The position numbers and the translations under genes are program-made. This document shows, piece after piece, positions 1 through 11,092 of a stretch of DNA of 64,000 nucleotides (the first letter of the stretch is position 1; every line of letters starts with the position of its first letter). The DNA is taken from positions 25,573,637-25,637,636 of the forward strand of contig OY978530.1 of the NCBI GenBank assembly GCA_963854835.1, read 5' to 3'. Under the pieces are notes generated by a model. The model saw only the letters and a list, made by a program, of their open reading frames with translations, had not been told where the DNA came from and did not search any database. The stretch is from Megamerina dolium. Taxonomy: Eukaryota; Arthropoda; Insecta; Diptera; Megamerinidae.

Positions 1-1237
1 CCAAGTTTACGCAAGTTTATTCGGACGACTGTTTCATCAGCAGAAGTGGTGATCTTGCAGTTTGAAGCATGTGGCAAATCTTTTGTATGCAGGAGATACA
101 AAAGGGGACCAAGGATGCTTCCTTGCGCACGCCAGCATTTATTTCTTTTTTAAATTGAAATACTCATTACCTTGTTGCTCGCGAAAGTAGCGTTCAGATA
201 AATATGATTTCATAAGGGCACTGTTTTGGAGTGGAATGCAGGAGTTTATTTCATTTATTGATTAGGACCTTATGCCATACCTTGTCGAAAGCTTGTGCTA
301 CGTCCAAGAAGACTGCTGAGCGAACGCTTTTGTCTTCAAACGATTTTTCTATTTCTGCTGTGATTCTGTGCATCTCGTCTATACTAGAGTGATTACTGCG
401 AAATCCAAAATGATGGGAAGGTATAAGGCTACGAAACTCAATGATTGGTTTTAAGCGATTGATAATCAGCTTCTCTAGCAGTTTTGAGATTTGCGGCAGA
501 AGTGATACCGGGCGGTATGAGAAGACAGTCTGTAGGTCTTTCGCCGGATTAGTGATTATGATAATCTCTGCAACTATCCACGGGCTTAGAACATATTGGA
601 ATTGGAGTTATGTGTTAAAGACCTTTGTTAGTTTAATTATACTTCTATAGAATACTTGTTTTAACACTTCCGCTGTGACTAAGCTAAAGCCTGGCGTGCA
701 TTTCTATAGAGTAGTCGGTTTTTTTATCTGCTGTTAACTCTGATAGATATCTATTCACTGATTCATTTTTGATAATACTTATTTCTCGCGCAAGTTCCTT
801 AGTTGGTCTGTTAAGGATAGCTTTATCTCTAGGGGATCGTGTTTCTTGCAATTTGCGTTGTCTTTTCGTTGCTATGCGTTGCTTTATTTCTTTGTGGAGA
901 TTCGTTCCAATTACTTTACTTTTTATGGTGGGGGTGCTATTCCACGCCGCTTGTTGGATTTCTTGAGTAAACTTGTGAACTCCTTCTTACAGTTGTTCTT
1001 TTCTGTCTATCGGAGACTTGTTGCTTATATTACTTTGGAGGGTTTCTTTAAAAAATTTTCAATCTGTGTTTTTGTTTTTGTTGTAAAGGGTTGGGTTTTG
1101 TTCTTTTTCGATAATTAATTCAATTATGGTTAAGAATATATGAGAACGAATGAGTTGAGATCTAAGCCTTCACTGATTTGAACACAGTTCTTTGAGACTT
1201 TTTTATAATGAAAAAGTCAATCAGGTCTTGAGTTTTA
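1..1237 (-). pseudogene. Jockey-type ORF2 relic: reverse transcriptase, linker and part of the endonuclease (element A)
   Basis: Read on the minus strand, this decays through the order expected of a Jockey-clade ORF2. The end of the endonuclease lies near 1150-1237 (a DLIDFF motif), a basic linker at about 780-1090, RT motifs YRPVSLLPQISKLLEKL near 510-560, HFGFRSNHSSIDEMHRI near 370-415, a motif A like FLDVAQAFDKVWH near 265-310, and GSILGPLLYLLHTKDLP near 80-120. The catalytic FADD box is corrupted to SADE at about 30-45. Several frameshifts and stops are present, so it is non-functional. The 3' end runs off the left edge. The same family recurs at 62150-64000 in the same orientation. Clade assignment is from motifs only. 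Confidence 0.85.
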
Positions 1238-1241
1238 TTAA

Positions 1242-2157
1242 CCCTTAACGTGTAACGTCGGGTCACTTGTGCCCTGCCGAAACTGACTATACCTTGTAGC
1301 TTGAAGGGGGGCGGAAGGGGCGGTGCCAAACTAGGCTGGAACAAATTGTACACTGGAAAGCTACTAGCTCCCCAAGGACCGACAGTCTAGTGCGTAAACA
1401 GCCGTTGTGGGAGCCAGGTCAAATTTGAAAAGTGCACAAGTGACCCGACGTTACACAGTACATTGATCAAAACCCGGAGGTGAGTAAATTGGTTTTTCCT
1501 TAATTTTAATGGCTTTTCACTAGAAATGCATGTTTTTCATGTGGAATTGACAAATTTTTAGTTGTCATATTTGTAGTTCTAAGACAAATAGAAAGACATT
1601 TCAATGCTGTGCCAAATGCCGTTATCCTGCGTGTGAAGTTCACAGATATGAGTTATGTTTGGAATGTGCACAATAATTTTACCACAATTTTTTATTTTTA
1701 TGTTTTTTTTAACATTTCTTTTATTAATTAGTATATTTGATGTCATTTGTATGAATAAAATTGAATAAAATAAATACATTGTTTGTTTTATTGTGAATTT
1801 GACATATTTTGATGTTCAAAACTTAAGTATCCTGTTTAATTGTACATATTTCCAATATTTGTTTCTTCAACGTACTGTTCTTAAGCTTTAATTTCCCGTT
1901 TGAAAATTTACAAAATATTGGTTTTTACCAAAGTTATGATTTTTTGAAAAAAATGTACATTTTCCACGTTTTTGTTTGTTTAAACAAATTTAAACATCGG
2001 TAATATAGCGATTGATTCTTAAAATAGAATCCTCAATAAAGTTTCGTGAATTTTTTCAAATTTTTTTTAGCACTTTTACGTACATTTTTAAGAGCCGGAC
2101 ACAAGTGACCCGACGTTACACAGAAGAGGTGCGAAAAACGACGTTACATGGCAAGGG
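1242..2157. mobile_element. TTAA-target (piggyBac-like) non-autonomous element inserted in Jockey A
   Basis: The 916 bp element is bounded by TTAA at 1238-1241 and TTAA at 2158-2161. Its terminal inverted repeats start CCCTT and match at 16 of 19 positions; both share TGTAACGTCG. A subterminal motif, GTCGGGTCACTTGTG, lies near the left end and returns inverted near 1436-1455 and 2100-2117. No transposase reading frame is visible, so it is a MITE-like passenger. TTAA duplication plus CCC-starting ends is the signature of the piggyBac superfamily. Removing the element plus one TTAA restores the Jockey endonuclease frame across the site, which shows that this is a clean insertion into the older LINE. 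Confidence 0.85.
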
Positions 2158-2161
2158 TTAA

Positions 2162-2600
2162 GATCCGTTGGCCAATAAGTTGGTTTCGCTGTAGAAAGGA
2201 ACTTGCATCCCATTTCTCGTGCTGCTTTGTATAACTCTCGTCCTTTTGTCGTAGTTCAGGGCGACCCCCAAAGGGTATTTTTCGCATTGAAGTAATCATC
2301 CATTATAAACTTTATTTGTGCATATTAGTAAGCAGATAGCCGAGATAGAAAGTTACTGGTTTTTGGTTTTGATTGTAATAGTGGTATTTTGAAAAATATC
2401 AGTACTTAGATTGAGTTTTTCGTATTGTTCAATGTGTTTTAATAATTATAGCACTTCCAACCCTTGCGCAGTTGCTCGGGTGAATAGTATGATAAACGTT
2501 GTAATGCTCGAATTCAACATGTGATTGTCTGATAGTGTGTCTGAGATATTAAGCATACATCAATTCTATGTCTAATAGAACCTGTAGCTCGATTTGGTGA
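2162..2600 (-). pseudogene. Jockey A endonuclease N-terminal half
   Basis: Minus-strand translation, with frameshifts, gives an apurinic-type endonuclease: an SETH-type motif near 2530-2570, DDYFNAKNT (the usual GDFNAKHT block) near 2260-2285, TTKGRELYKAARE near 2210-2250 and KPTYWPTD near 2163-2190. The piggyBac-like insertion lies immediately to the left, and the rest of the domain resumes at 1237. Stops and indels are frequent, so this is a relic. Confidence 0.75.
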
Positions 2601-2963
2601 TTTTGCATGTTGATGACAATAATTGTTTAGTACTGAATCTGATTTGTTGCTCAAGATAGCTTAGCCGCTTTTGATGTTTTTTGTTGAATTCTGCTTGGTT
2701 ATTCAATTTGTTAAGCATCTGAGTTAATATGTTTTCATCACTTGCTGTGTTATTGGGTTTACTGCTTTTTACAGTTTCTTTTGTGACTTCAGCGAACTAT
2801 AATTTTTTTGCCTGTATAAGCTTAGCGCTATTATTTGCGTAACAGTTTTTTTAGATTCTATATTTTCGGCACGAATATTTAAAATTTGTTGCTAGGGATT
2901 CCTTTTATCGCGGATTTTTGCAATTCCTTGGCAATAATACATCAGCGATAGTTGTGCTTACCA
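2601..2963 (-). other. Degenerate 3' part of Jockey A ORF1
   Basis: In one minus-strand frame there is a charged, coiled-coil-like stretch (LTQMLNKLNNQAEFNKKHQKR around 2640-2740), as seen before the ORF2 start of Jockey ORF1 proteins. The plus-strand copy at 20250-20320 has the related stretch VRKVNEQMEFNKSIEKRLSK. Nothing else is recognisable here. Confidence 0.45.
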
Positions 2964-3500
2964 CTAGATTTTAGACATCTTGTTTTGTGTTTTACCACAA
3001 TCGTTTTTTGTATGAACAAATGCTTGACATGTCTTACACTGTGGAATCAAATTTGAAGTTTTGACAGGCTCAATAGTAACGATCGAGTGGAGGATATGCT
3101 CAAATTTATATATTTTTTTAATGTCTTCATCTGAATCAGAAGTAACCAGAAACATCTTAAATTTATTAATGTCGTCTATGATTTTAAAGCCTTGAATTTT
3201 TAGATCTTCGATTACTAATTTTGCATCACACGAGTGGTGTGGGTTTTTAATAATAATTTTAAAAGGGCGTGTTTGTTTATTTTCGTAAGAATACCAAGGT
3301 GTTTTGGATTCAGTTAACATTTTAGTTATTGACCTGTAGTCACCACTTTCTATAACGATTATCTCACAAATATCGTTATTTAATAATGTGATTGTAAAGT
3401 TGTTCTTTGACAGCTCTTTAATTTTTTTGCTGAGCTCATGATAGTTCGTTATATTTGATATCATAATTGGTGAAGGACGAGGCTCATACTTTACACTCAC
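2964..3500 (-). pseudogene. Jockey A ORF1 (gag-like) fragment with PRE-type region and one zinc knuckle
   Basis: An open frame of 178 codons starts at a plausible ATG (MSVKYEPRP). It contains a PRE-type segment (residues about 55-130, around TRPFKIIIKNPHH and KIQGFKIIDDINKF) and a knuckle of the form C-x2-C-x4-H-x4-C in the last 25 residues (CKTCQAFVHTKNDC). Jockey ORF1 proteins bind element RNA and usually carry three knuckles in about 500 residues. The copy at 36301-37865 shows that layout, so this frame has lost its middle and its end. It precedes the ORF2 relic on the same strand, as expected. Confidence 0.7.
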
Positions 3501-3537
3501 TATAATTTATTAAAACAGATTTTTCGTAATCAAGAAG

Positions 3538-3540
<3 letters not shown>

Positions 3541-3581
<41 letters not shown>

Positions 3582-3632
3582 TATATATATATAGATATAT
3601 ATATATATATATATATATAGATATATATATAT

Positions 3633-3719
<87 letters not shown>
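3541..3719. repeat. (TA)n microsatellite abutting the left end of Tc1 copy 1
   Basis: Near-pure TA dinucleotides with scattered GATA and GTATA interruptions. It ends with the TA at 3718-3719 that is the Tc1 target duplication. Confidence 0.95.
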
Positions 3720-5370
3720 CAGTGGCTCACAGCTTATTTCGTACAGTGTATATATTTTTATGTACATGGCTGTAACATCGAAACTAAAAAACTTATCGAT
3801 AAGTTTTGAATGTAGATGTCTGTGTATGTGTTTAGTAAACCTAATAAGAAAACGGGGAACCCCAAAAATTTTTCTTTTTGTTATGCAAGAGAGAAAAACT
3901 ATTGATCAGCTGATTTTCAGCTCACATCTTATTTCGTACACAAACTTCAATGTAAGTAAGTTTCATTCTGCCGCGCAGTTACAAAGTTTTTTTGAATTGT
4001 ATGAGTTTTTGGACCTTTTTAACTATTATAACAATTTTTATTATTATTATTTTAAATAGTTAAAGTGCTGTAAATTAAACATTTAGCTTTATGGGTCATC
4101 GTACAACGATGGAACAGCGTAAACTGGTAATTAACCATTTTAGGAAAGGTCAGAGTGTGCAAAAAATTGCTGAAATGACAAATTTAAGTGCCTCAACTGT
4201 CCAATACATCATTCAACGCTTCGTTCGCGAAAATCGGTTGGAGAACAAGGGCAGAGAAGCACCTAATAAGATTTTCAACGCATCAGACGAGCGTTATATT
4301 GTACGAAAAATTAAGAAAAATCCAAAGTTATCCGCTCCGAAGTTGGCTGCAGAGGTTCAGCGTGAAATAGGAAAATCATCCAGTGCTGAAACTGTCCGAC
4401 GTGTGCTGCGCAATCATGACTTGAACGGTCGAGTAGCCCGAAAGAAACCATTCATTTCGAAAATGAATATACAACGCCGACTTGACTTCGCCAAAGAGCA
4501 TATTATTAATACTCCTGCGTTCTGGAATACCGTTATTTTCGCGGATGAGTCTAAGTTTAATATTTTTGGCTCGGACGGAATGTCATATGTTTGGCGTAAA
4601 GCGAATACCGAGCTAAACAAGGAGAACCTTAAGCCCACAGTGAAGCATGGTGGCGGTAGCGTGATGGTTTGGGCCTGTATGTCAGCAGCCGGAGTAGGTG
4701 AATTGGTTTTTATTGAGGAAACAATGGACAAAATGAAGTACCTCGAGATTCTGAAAAACAATTTACTTCAAAGTGCAGACAAACTGGGTTTGCGGGAAGA
4801 ATTTCGGTACTACCAAGATAATGACCCAAAACATAAATCTGGGATTGTGCAATCTTGGCTTATTTGGAACTGCCCACACTTGATGTCTCCACCACCACAG
4901 TCACCTGACATGAATGTGATTGAAAATCTTTGGTCTATTTTGGACAATAAAATAAGAACACACAAGATTTCTAATAAGCAAGACCTAAAGAAGGTACTGA
5001 TGGAAGAATGGAAAAAAATCACACCAGACATCACTCAAAAATTGGTGGATTCAATGCCAAATAGACTCCAGGCTGTCATTAACGCTAAGGGATGTCAACT
5101 AAATATTAAAATCAACTTACTTTGTTTTTAGTTTGAACTTAAAGAGACTGTACGAAATAAGCTGTGACATGAATTTTCCTATTTTTTTCTTATTTTATTT
5201 TTTTATAGTGTCAAACACTAAAATTTTGAAAAAGTAAATTTTGGAAAATAAAAAACAAACCTTCCTTTCTAAAATGGCATTTATATTTTGTTCAAATTTT
5301 TGCTATATTAGGAATTACGACTGCAGCAATTTTTAAACTGTCACTGTACGAAATAAGCTGGGAGCCACTG
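3720..5370 (+). mobile_element. Tc1-family transposon, copy 1 (intact)
   Basis: This 1651 bp element is flanked by TA at 3718-3719 and 5371-5372. The terminal inverted repeats are about 29 bp, starting CAGTGGCTC and ending CGTACAGTG, with one mismatch. The core CTTATTTCGTACA recurs internally at about 3927-3941 and, inverted, at about 5146-5165, giving an IR/DR arrangement with two transposase-binding-like sites per end. One intact transposase frame occupies the middle. A copy of identical length lies inverted at 6404-8054 with only a handful of differences. All parts needed for autonomous mobility appear present, but activity is inference. Confidence 0.95.
4091..5131 (+). CDS. Tc1-family transposase (DD34E), 346 residues, intact
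   Basis: Cut-and-paste transposase that would act in the nucleus on the terminal repeats of its own element. Residues 8-50 form an N-terminal helix-turn-helix (KIAEMTNLSASTVQYII), followed by a second HTH region to about 115 and a basic stretch (GRVARKKP). The DDE domain has Asp152 in FADESKFNIFGSDG, Asp243 in YYQDNDPKHKS and Glu278 in MNVIENLW, with exactly 34 residues between the last two, the Tc1 signature. A GGGSVMVWACMS glycine-rich box lies near 187-199. Length matches the usual 340-350 residues. The ATG follows a non-coding leader of about 370 bp. No stop or frameshift is seen. Confidence 0.95.
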   Translation: MGHRTTMEQRKLVINHFRKGQSVQKIAEMTNLSASTVQYIIQRFVRENRLENKGREAPNKIFNASDERYIVRKIKKNPKLSAPKLAAEVQREIGKSSSAETVRRVLRNHDLNGRVARKKPFISKMNIQRRLDFAKEHIINTPAFWNTVIFADESKFNIFGSDGMSYVWRKANTELNKENLKPTVKHGGGSVMVWACMSAAGVGELVFIEETMDKMKYLEILKNNLLQSADKLGLREEFRYYQDNDPKHKSGIVQSWLIWNCPHLMSPPPQSPDMNVIENLWSILDNKIRTHKISNKQDLKKVLMEEWKKITPDITQKLVDSMPNRLQAVINAKGCQLNIKINLLCF

Positions 5371-5530
<160 letters not shown>

Positions 5531-5633
5531 TGATGTGTTGTAGTGATGAATGATATTCTCTTCTATTCTGAATTTTTTGCTACTTCAATTACCGACTGCT
5601 TCTTGCTTTATAACAAATTCAAGTTATTTTTGT

Positions 5634-5903
<270 letters not shown>

Positions 5904-6261
5904 TTTTCTATATTTGTTGTTGCAGCTTGGTTTTAAGTTCCATTTAAACAATACAAAAAAATCGTTGAATTTTCTTTACACTGCACTAATTTATTATATT
6001 ACGAATCGAATTACATATTTTCTTGTTAGAAATTTTAAGTATATAATTTAGTACAAAAAACTCGAGATATATATATATAAAAGAAAAAAACTGCGCGCAC
6101 TGTCCTTCTCGCTTTGGCATAAAATTCCGAAGTTAATAAAAGAACAAATAACCAAATGAACCATGACTGCTGAACACAGACTAAGTCCGAGGTGCAACTC
6201 GCCTTTTATAAAGGTGGCACCGAAATCCAGACAGTGCACGAGATGTAATTTTCTGGCGTAG

Positions 6262-6266
<5 letters not shown>
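5904..6266. other. Spacer between LC8 pseudogene and (TA)n tract; nothing recognised
   Basis: Unique-looking AT-rich sequence. A short leader-like stretch precedes the LC8 start. No long frame or repeat end was identified. Confidence 0.5.
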
Positions 6267-6334
<68 letters not shown>

Positions 6335-6336
6335 TC

Positions 6337-6397
<61 letters not shown>

Positions 6398-6403
6398 CAT
6401 ATA
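6267..6403. repeat. (TA)n microsatellite abutting Tc1 copy 2
   Basis: TA repeat with TGTATA and CATATA interruptions. It ends in the TA target site at 6402-6403. Confidence 0.95.
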
Positions 6404-8054
6404 CAGTGGCTCCCAGCTTATTTCGTACAGTGACAGTTTAAAAATTGCTGCAGTCGTAATTCCTAATATAGCAAAAATTTGAACAAAATATAAATGCCAT
6501 TTTTGAAAGGAAGGTTTGTTTTTTATTTTCCAAAATTTACTTTTTCAAAATTTTAGTGTTTGACACTATAAAAAAATAAAATAAGAAAAAAATAGGAAAA
6601 TTCATGTCACAGCTTATTTCGTACAGTCTCTTTAAGTTCAAACTAAAAACAAAGTAAGTTGATTTTAATATTTAGTTGACATCCCTTAGCGTTAATGACA
6701 GCCTGGAGTCTATTTGGCATTGAATCCACCAATTTTTGAGTGATGTCTGGTGTGATTTTTTTCCATTCTTCCATCAGTACCTTCTTTAGGTCTTGCTTAT
6801 TAGAAATCTTGTGTGTTCTTATTTTATTGTCCAAAATAGACCAAAGATTTTCAATCACATTCATGTCAGGTGACTGTGGTGGTGGAGACATCAAGTGTGG
6901 GCAGTTCCAAATAAGCCAAGATTGCACAATCCCAGATTTATGTTTTGGGTCATTATCTTGGTAGTACCGAAATTCATCCCGCAAACCCAGTTTGTCTGCA
7001 CTTTGAAGTAAATTGTTTTTCAGAATCTCGAGGTACTTCATTTTGTCCATTGTTTCCTCAATAAAAACCAATTCACCTACTCCGGCTGCTGACATACAGG
7101 CCCAAACCATCACGCTACCGCCACCATGCTTCACTGTGGGCTTAAGGTTCTCCTTGTTTAGCTCGGTATTCGCTTTACGCCAAACATATGACATTCCGTC
7201 CGAGCCAAAAATATTAAACTTAGACTCATCCGCGAAAATAACGGTATTCCAGAACGCAGGAGTATTAATAATATGCTCTTTGGCGAAGTCAAGTCGGCGT
7301 TGTATATTCATTTTCGAAATGAATGGTTTCTTTCGGGCTACTCGACCGTTCAAGTCATGATTGCGCAGCACACGTCGGACAGTTTCAGCACTGGATGATT
7401 TTCCTATTTCACGCTGAACTTCTGCAGCCAACTTCGGAGCGGATAACTTTGGATTTTTCTTAATTTTTCGTACAATATAACGCTCGTCTGAAGCGTTGAA
7501 AATCTTATTAGGTGCTTCTCTGCCCTTGTTCTCCAACCGATTTTCGCGAACGAAGCGTTGAATGATGTATTGGACAGTTGAGGCACTTAAATTTGTCATT
7601 TCAGCAATTTTTCGCACACTCTGACCTTTCCTAAAATGGTTAATTACCAGTTTACGCTGTTCCATCGTTGTACGACGACCCATAAAGCTAAATGTTTAAT
7701 TTACAGCACTTTAACTATTTAAAATAAGAATAATAAAAATTGTTATAATAGTTAAAAAGGTCCAAAAACTCATACAATTCAAAAAAACTTTGTAACTGCG
7801 CGGCAGAATGAAACTTACTTACATTGAAGTTTGTGTACGAAATAAGATGTGAGCTGAAAATCAGCTGATCAATAGTTTTTCTCTCTTGCATGACAAAAAG
7901 AACAATTTTTGGGGTTCCCCGTTTTCTTATTAGGTTTACTAAACACATACACAGACATCTACATTCAAAACTTATCGATAAGTTTTTTAGTTTCGATGTT
8001 ACAGCCATTTACATAAAAATATATACACTGTACGAAATAAGCTGTGAGCCACTG
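6404..8054 (-). mobile_element. Tc1-family transposon, copy 2 (intact, inverted relative to copy 1)
   Basis: It is 1651 bp, the same length as copy 1 but in the opposite orientation, and is flanked by TA at 6402-6403 and 8055-8056. Ends and internal direct repeats match copy 1. In the coding part I find three amino-acid changes in 346; the non-coding parts differ at only a few sites. Together with copy 1 it makes a 4335 bp palindrome-like structure (3720-8054) with 1651 bp arms and a spacer of about 1033 bp. Confidence 0.95.
6643..7683 (-). CDS. Tc1-family transposase (DD34E), 346 residues, intact (copy 2)
   Basis: The frame is the same as the copy 1 transposase, with Arg for His at residue 3, Arg for Gln at 24 and Asp for Glu at 236. 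None of these touches the catalytic triad (Asp152, Asp243, Glu278). The HTH region, glycine-rich box and DD34E spacing are preserved. The near identity to copy 1 implies recent transposition, duplication or gene conversion. It is as likely to be functional as copy 1. Confidence 0.95.
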   Translation of the reverse strand: MGRRTTMEQRKLVINHFRKGQSVRKIAEMTNLSASTVQYIIQRFVRENRLENKGREAPNKIFNASDERYIVRKIKKNPKLSAPKLAAEVQREIGKSSSAETVRRVLRNHDLNGRVARKKPFISKMNIQRRLDFAKEHIINTPAFWNTVIFADESKFNIFGSDGMSYVWRKANTELNKENLKPTVKHGGGSVMVWACMSAAGVGELVFIEETMDKMKYLEILKNNLLQSADKLGLRDEFRYYQDNDPKHKSGIVQSWLIWNCPHLMSPPPQSPDMNVIENLWSILDNKIRTHKISNKQDLKKVLMEEWKKITPDITQKLVDSMPNRLQAVINAKGCQLNIKINLLCF

Positions 8055-8151
8055 TATATGTATATACATATATATATTTAAATACTAAATTTTTGCTGGT
8101 TAATTAATTAACAAATTACCAAAAACCGTGTCAATAGTAATTTCAGCTTTC

Positions 8152-8330
8152 ACCACGGAATGGTCAGATAACGACAAAAGTATCGCAATTATAGCGCTAT
8201 TTAAGGGTGAAATGACAAAATGTAATATTTTCAAAACGCTTCGCCCGCTTGGGATTAGTCGAATGTTCGCCTAATGGCGCAAAAGATTTTTGCTCCAAAA
8301 CAATTGATCAGCATTCATTTCAATTATCTA
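8152..8330 (+). pseudogene. N-terminal scrap of a mariner-like transposase
   Basis: A single frame reads TTEWSDNDKSIAIIALFKG then KCNIFKTLRPLGISRMF before a stop at about 8287. This resembles the N-terminal HTH of Tc1/mariner-superfamily transposases (an IFK-LKPLGISRMFV type helix pair). No inverted repeats or catalytic domain are attached. Confidence 0.5.
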
Positions 8331-8510
8331 AAATAAGTTTGCACTAAAAACATTCACTATTTTTAATTTTATACATAAAATGTGTGTATCAGTATTTATG
8401 TCCCTACTCACTAGCATCATTGCTTTTGTTAAACAGTGAAGATAACCTAGAGCCGAAAATGTGTAGTGTTGTAGCTGTTATCGTAGTGTTATAATCTAAA
8501 TGATTGCATC

Positions 8511-8930
8511 ATGTATACACATTTACTAATTCAAACAAAAATATTACTATATACAATCTCGGGAGGAAGGGGTCGACTTCTTAATTGCTCACTTAGCACG
8601 ATCTCCTTGCTGACGTCATTACTTCGTTCCAAGGTAGACAAAGTCCTTCACTATTTTGAACAGCAGTTGAAAACAGTGACATGTTATCCACTGTTGGCAC
8701 CAGGTACTTCTTTTTGAAGTAAATGGTGTCTTACGGTATAGAACGGGAGTAGAGGGATTGGTCTTAATCTTCGCTGCAGAAAGGGTATTATGCAGAATCA
8801 TCCTGCAAAGTCAAAGTAGGTTCGCAAGAATACCGACTTCAGACATTGTTATAATTATTGGACTGTCGATCTATTTTTCTTGGGTTTTCACAAGGACTTG
8901 ACGTAGTGTGAAAATATGGTCCATTGTATG
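8511..8930 (-). pseudogene. RTE-clade reverse transcriptase fragment
   Basis: Minus-strand pieces match the RTE copies at 11380-12060 and 53630-54300: HIFTLRQVLVKTQEK near 8870-8920, LCRMILHN near 8790, and KDFVYLGT near 8625-8650 followed by SNDVS. Parts are deleted and frames shift repeatedly. Confidence 0.65.
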
Positions 8931-9489
8931 TAGATTTAAAAGCTTGCAAATGTTCTGTTCTAATGAGTTTCGCCGATTAGGTAGTCTGTCCCTTCATAAA
9001 ACACTCTTCACTACTGGTTTTACAATCGGGAAAGTTCGTTTCAACTTTTCAAAAAAAATCGGAAGATTCCTTACTTGTACCTGTCACATATCATTCAGTT
9101 TCTTGATACAAAAGGGACACATTTGATCTTCGGATAGGACCTTGCCGAGTGTCGCTGAATATTTTACCCTTTCAATCGTAGAGTAGAATTTCTCAGCTAT
9201 GCGAGTCGGGCAGGGTTTTTGGTATTGTCTCCATATATGATGTAATTGTCAATTCCCAGTTAAATAACTGGGATAAGCGCCATTTTGGGATTTTTCGCTA
9301 GTTTCGTTAATTTGTTACAACATTAAGGAGGAAAGGTTTGTTTTAGGCCAAATTTTATAGAACAAACCGCGGTGATAACAAAAACGTTTCAGTCTTGGCG
9401 TTAGCGTTGAAATTTGCGATTTTAATATAAGTAACGATATCTGCTGTACTAATACAATTTTTCTTCAACTTACTACATTTAGTTCTTTT
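8931..9489. other. Unassigned region
   Basis: No frame, terminal repeat or RNA gene that I can support. Confidence 0.4.
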
Positions 9490-9660
9490 TGTAGAACTTG
9501 TATTTGGGCTGTTATTCGGAAAGCATTACCTTCAGTTCTGCACTCCGAATACAGGGCTCCTGAACAAGAGCTATGTCTACGTCTTCTTCCACCAGAAATT
9601 CCTCCTTGGACAACCTTCAGTCCGAACAACATTGTTTGTCGTATCCGGAGGCGAAGCCAT
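9490..9660 (-). pseudogene. Possible LOA-group endonuclease N-terminus
   Basis: A minus-strand frame contains EEFLVEEDVDIALVQEPCIR, the block that opens endonucleases of LOA/I-type LINEs (DIALIQEP). Only this block is recognisable, so the call is tentative. Confidence 0.35.
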
Positions 9661-9751
9661 CTAATTGCATTCTATCTAGCAGCTTGTTGGTGTCATCTAT
9701 CTTGTCCTGCTCTCGATTTGTAGAATATAATGTCTTCAGTTTGGGTAATCT

Positions 9752-9872
9752 TATGACAGCGCTTGGGATTTCTAACTGGCGCCAGCTAGCGAAGAAAATA
9801 TAGCTGGCCAATCATGCTTGATTCGGCCTAAATCGACTTTCGGTTCTAACCGCCACATAAGTAAGTAAATAT
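9752..9872 (+). mobile_element. RTE element 3' end (second copy)
   Basis: It repeats the last coding segment of the RTE at 12415-12535 (ALGISNWRQLAKK), the short 3' UTR and the terminal CATAAGTAAGTAA tract. The body of the element is absent. Confidence 0.75.
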
Positions 9873-10434
9873 TTAATATTTTTATTGATATTCTTTATAT
9901 TGAATAACCCAAAGTTCTCTTTCAATACCAATACGTTTCCAAGAGAAATGAATCTTCTTCGTTTTCTCAGAAGGAATGTACATGAAAGTGACATTGATTA
10001 GTAAATCAATATTAAAGGCACAAAACACAGTTTAAAATTCACTAACGGTCATTTTGAAAAGAATTGCGTTCTTATTATCACACATTGGCCAGTTTCGAAG
10101 CCATACCGAATTGAGCGAATCGCAGAACAAACTTTCAGATAAAGTATCATTTCAAAAATATATGAATATTTATAGGTACAATGTATATCACATATCTACA
10201 CATACAAAAATCGGACTTTGAGTTGACTTTAATACTATCAAACCTAATGAATAGAGTTTAAGATACGGAGCAATCTGCTTGGAGAGAATCAGTGATTCGT
10301 GGCAATCCCCCTTTGTCATCTACTTCAGAAATACCCTTTATAATCACTCGCTTTTAGTAAACTTCATATAAATATTTTTTATTTAACCATGCAAAAATAA
10401 GAAATTAATAAATCCATTTTAAGGATAATAGTTA
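9873..10434. other. AT-rich region, nothing recognised
   Basis: No supported coding sequence, inverted repeats or RNA gene found on either strand. Confidence 0.4.
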
Positions 10435-10731
10435 CTTTCTACAAGAATGAGACTCGAAAATTCTTCGAAAAGATCAAGCGCCTAAGTGGAGGTTTAAATC
10501 CCGGAGCCTCTTCTTGTCGTGATGGAAATGGGAATCTGGTTACGGATGTCCATAGTGTACTGAGCCTATGGAGGGAACACTTCTCCACGTTGCTAAATGG
10601 CGATGCTACGAACAATTCCGCCAGTGGAGGAGATTGCCCGATAATCCCAATTACAGATGATGGTGTTGATGTTCCACCACCCGACTATGACGAGGTTAAA
10701 ACGGCCATTTTATGGCTGAAGAACAACAAAG

Positions 10732-11092
10732 GGTGCCGTAGCTCAGTGGTTAGTGTGTTCGCCTTCTGATCTGTAGGTCGTGGTTCAATCCCCGGCTGAT
10801 GCATAACAAATTTAATATCGATAAGATTTTTCTTTCGAACGGTACCCACCTGTCGGCAAGCAATTGGCAATTCTTCCGACAGTAACAACTTGCCATGAAA
10901 AAGCTTCTTAAAGAACTCTGTGACAAAGCTCAGAAAAAGTGATGTCACAAGTGTTCTGCTGTTCGGAACCGGCTAAAATAAGTAGGTCCCTTCTAATATT
11001 GTCCAAAATTTAAGACGCACAACAGTAATGGAAGAGAAGCTCGGCCAATGAGCCCTTTGGGTCTTTATGTGCCACATATTTATTTTTTTTTT
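10732..11092 (+). mobile_element. tRNA-derived SINE inserted in the RTE
   Basis: The 361 bp element is flanked by a perfect 10 bp duplication, AACAACAAAG (10722-10731 and 11093-11102). The first 70 bases are tRNA-like, with an RNA polymerase III A box TAGCTCAGTGG (10739-10749) and B box GGTTCAATCCC (10792-10802). A family-specific body follows and a T-rich end closes it. Removing the SINE and one duplication rejoins the RTE frame at LKNNK-AAGADG. Relatives lie at 13620-13765, 43812-44060 (minus) and 45545-45855. Confidence 0.85.

Noticed and set aside
4414..5034. Antisense frames of 74 and 115 codons in Tc1 copy 1 (mirrored in copy 2)
   Set aside because: They are shadows of the transposase on the opposite strand and are duplicated only because the element is duplicated.
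10732..10805. A functional tRNA gene
   Set aside because: A and B boxes are present, but the sequence is the head of a 361 bp SINE with a target duplication, and the acceptor stem does not close convincingly.
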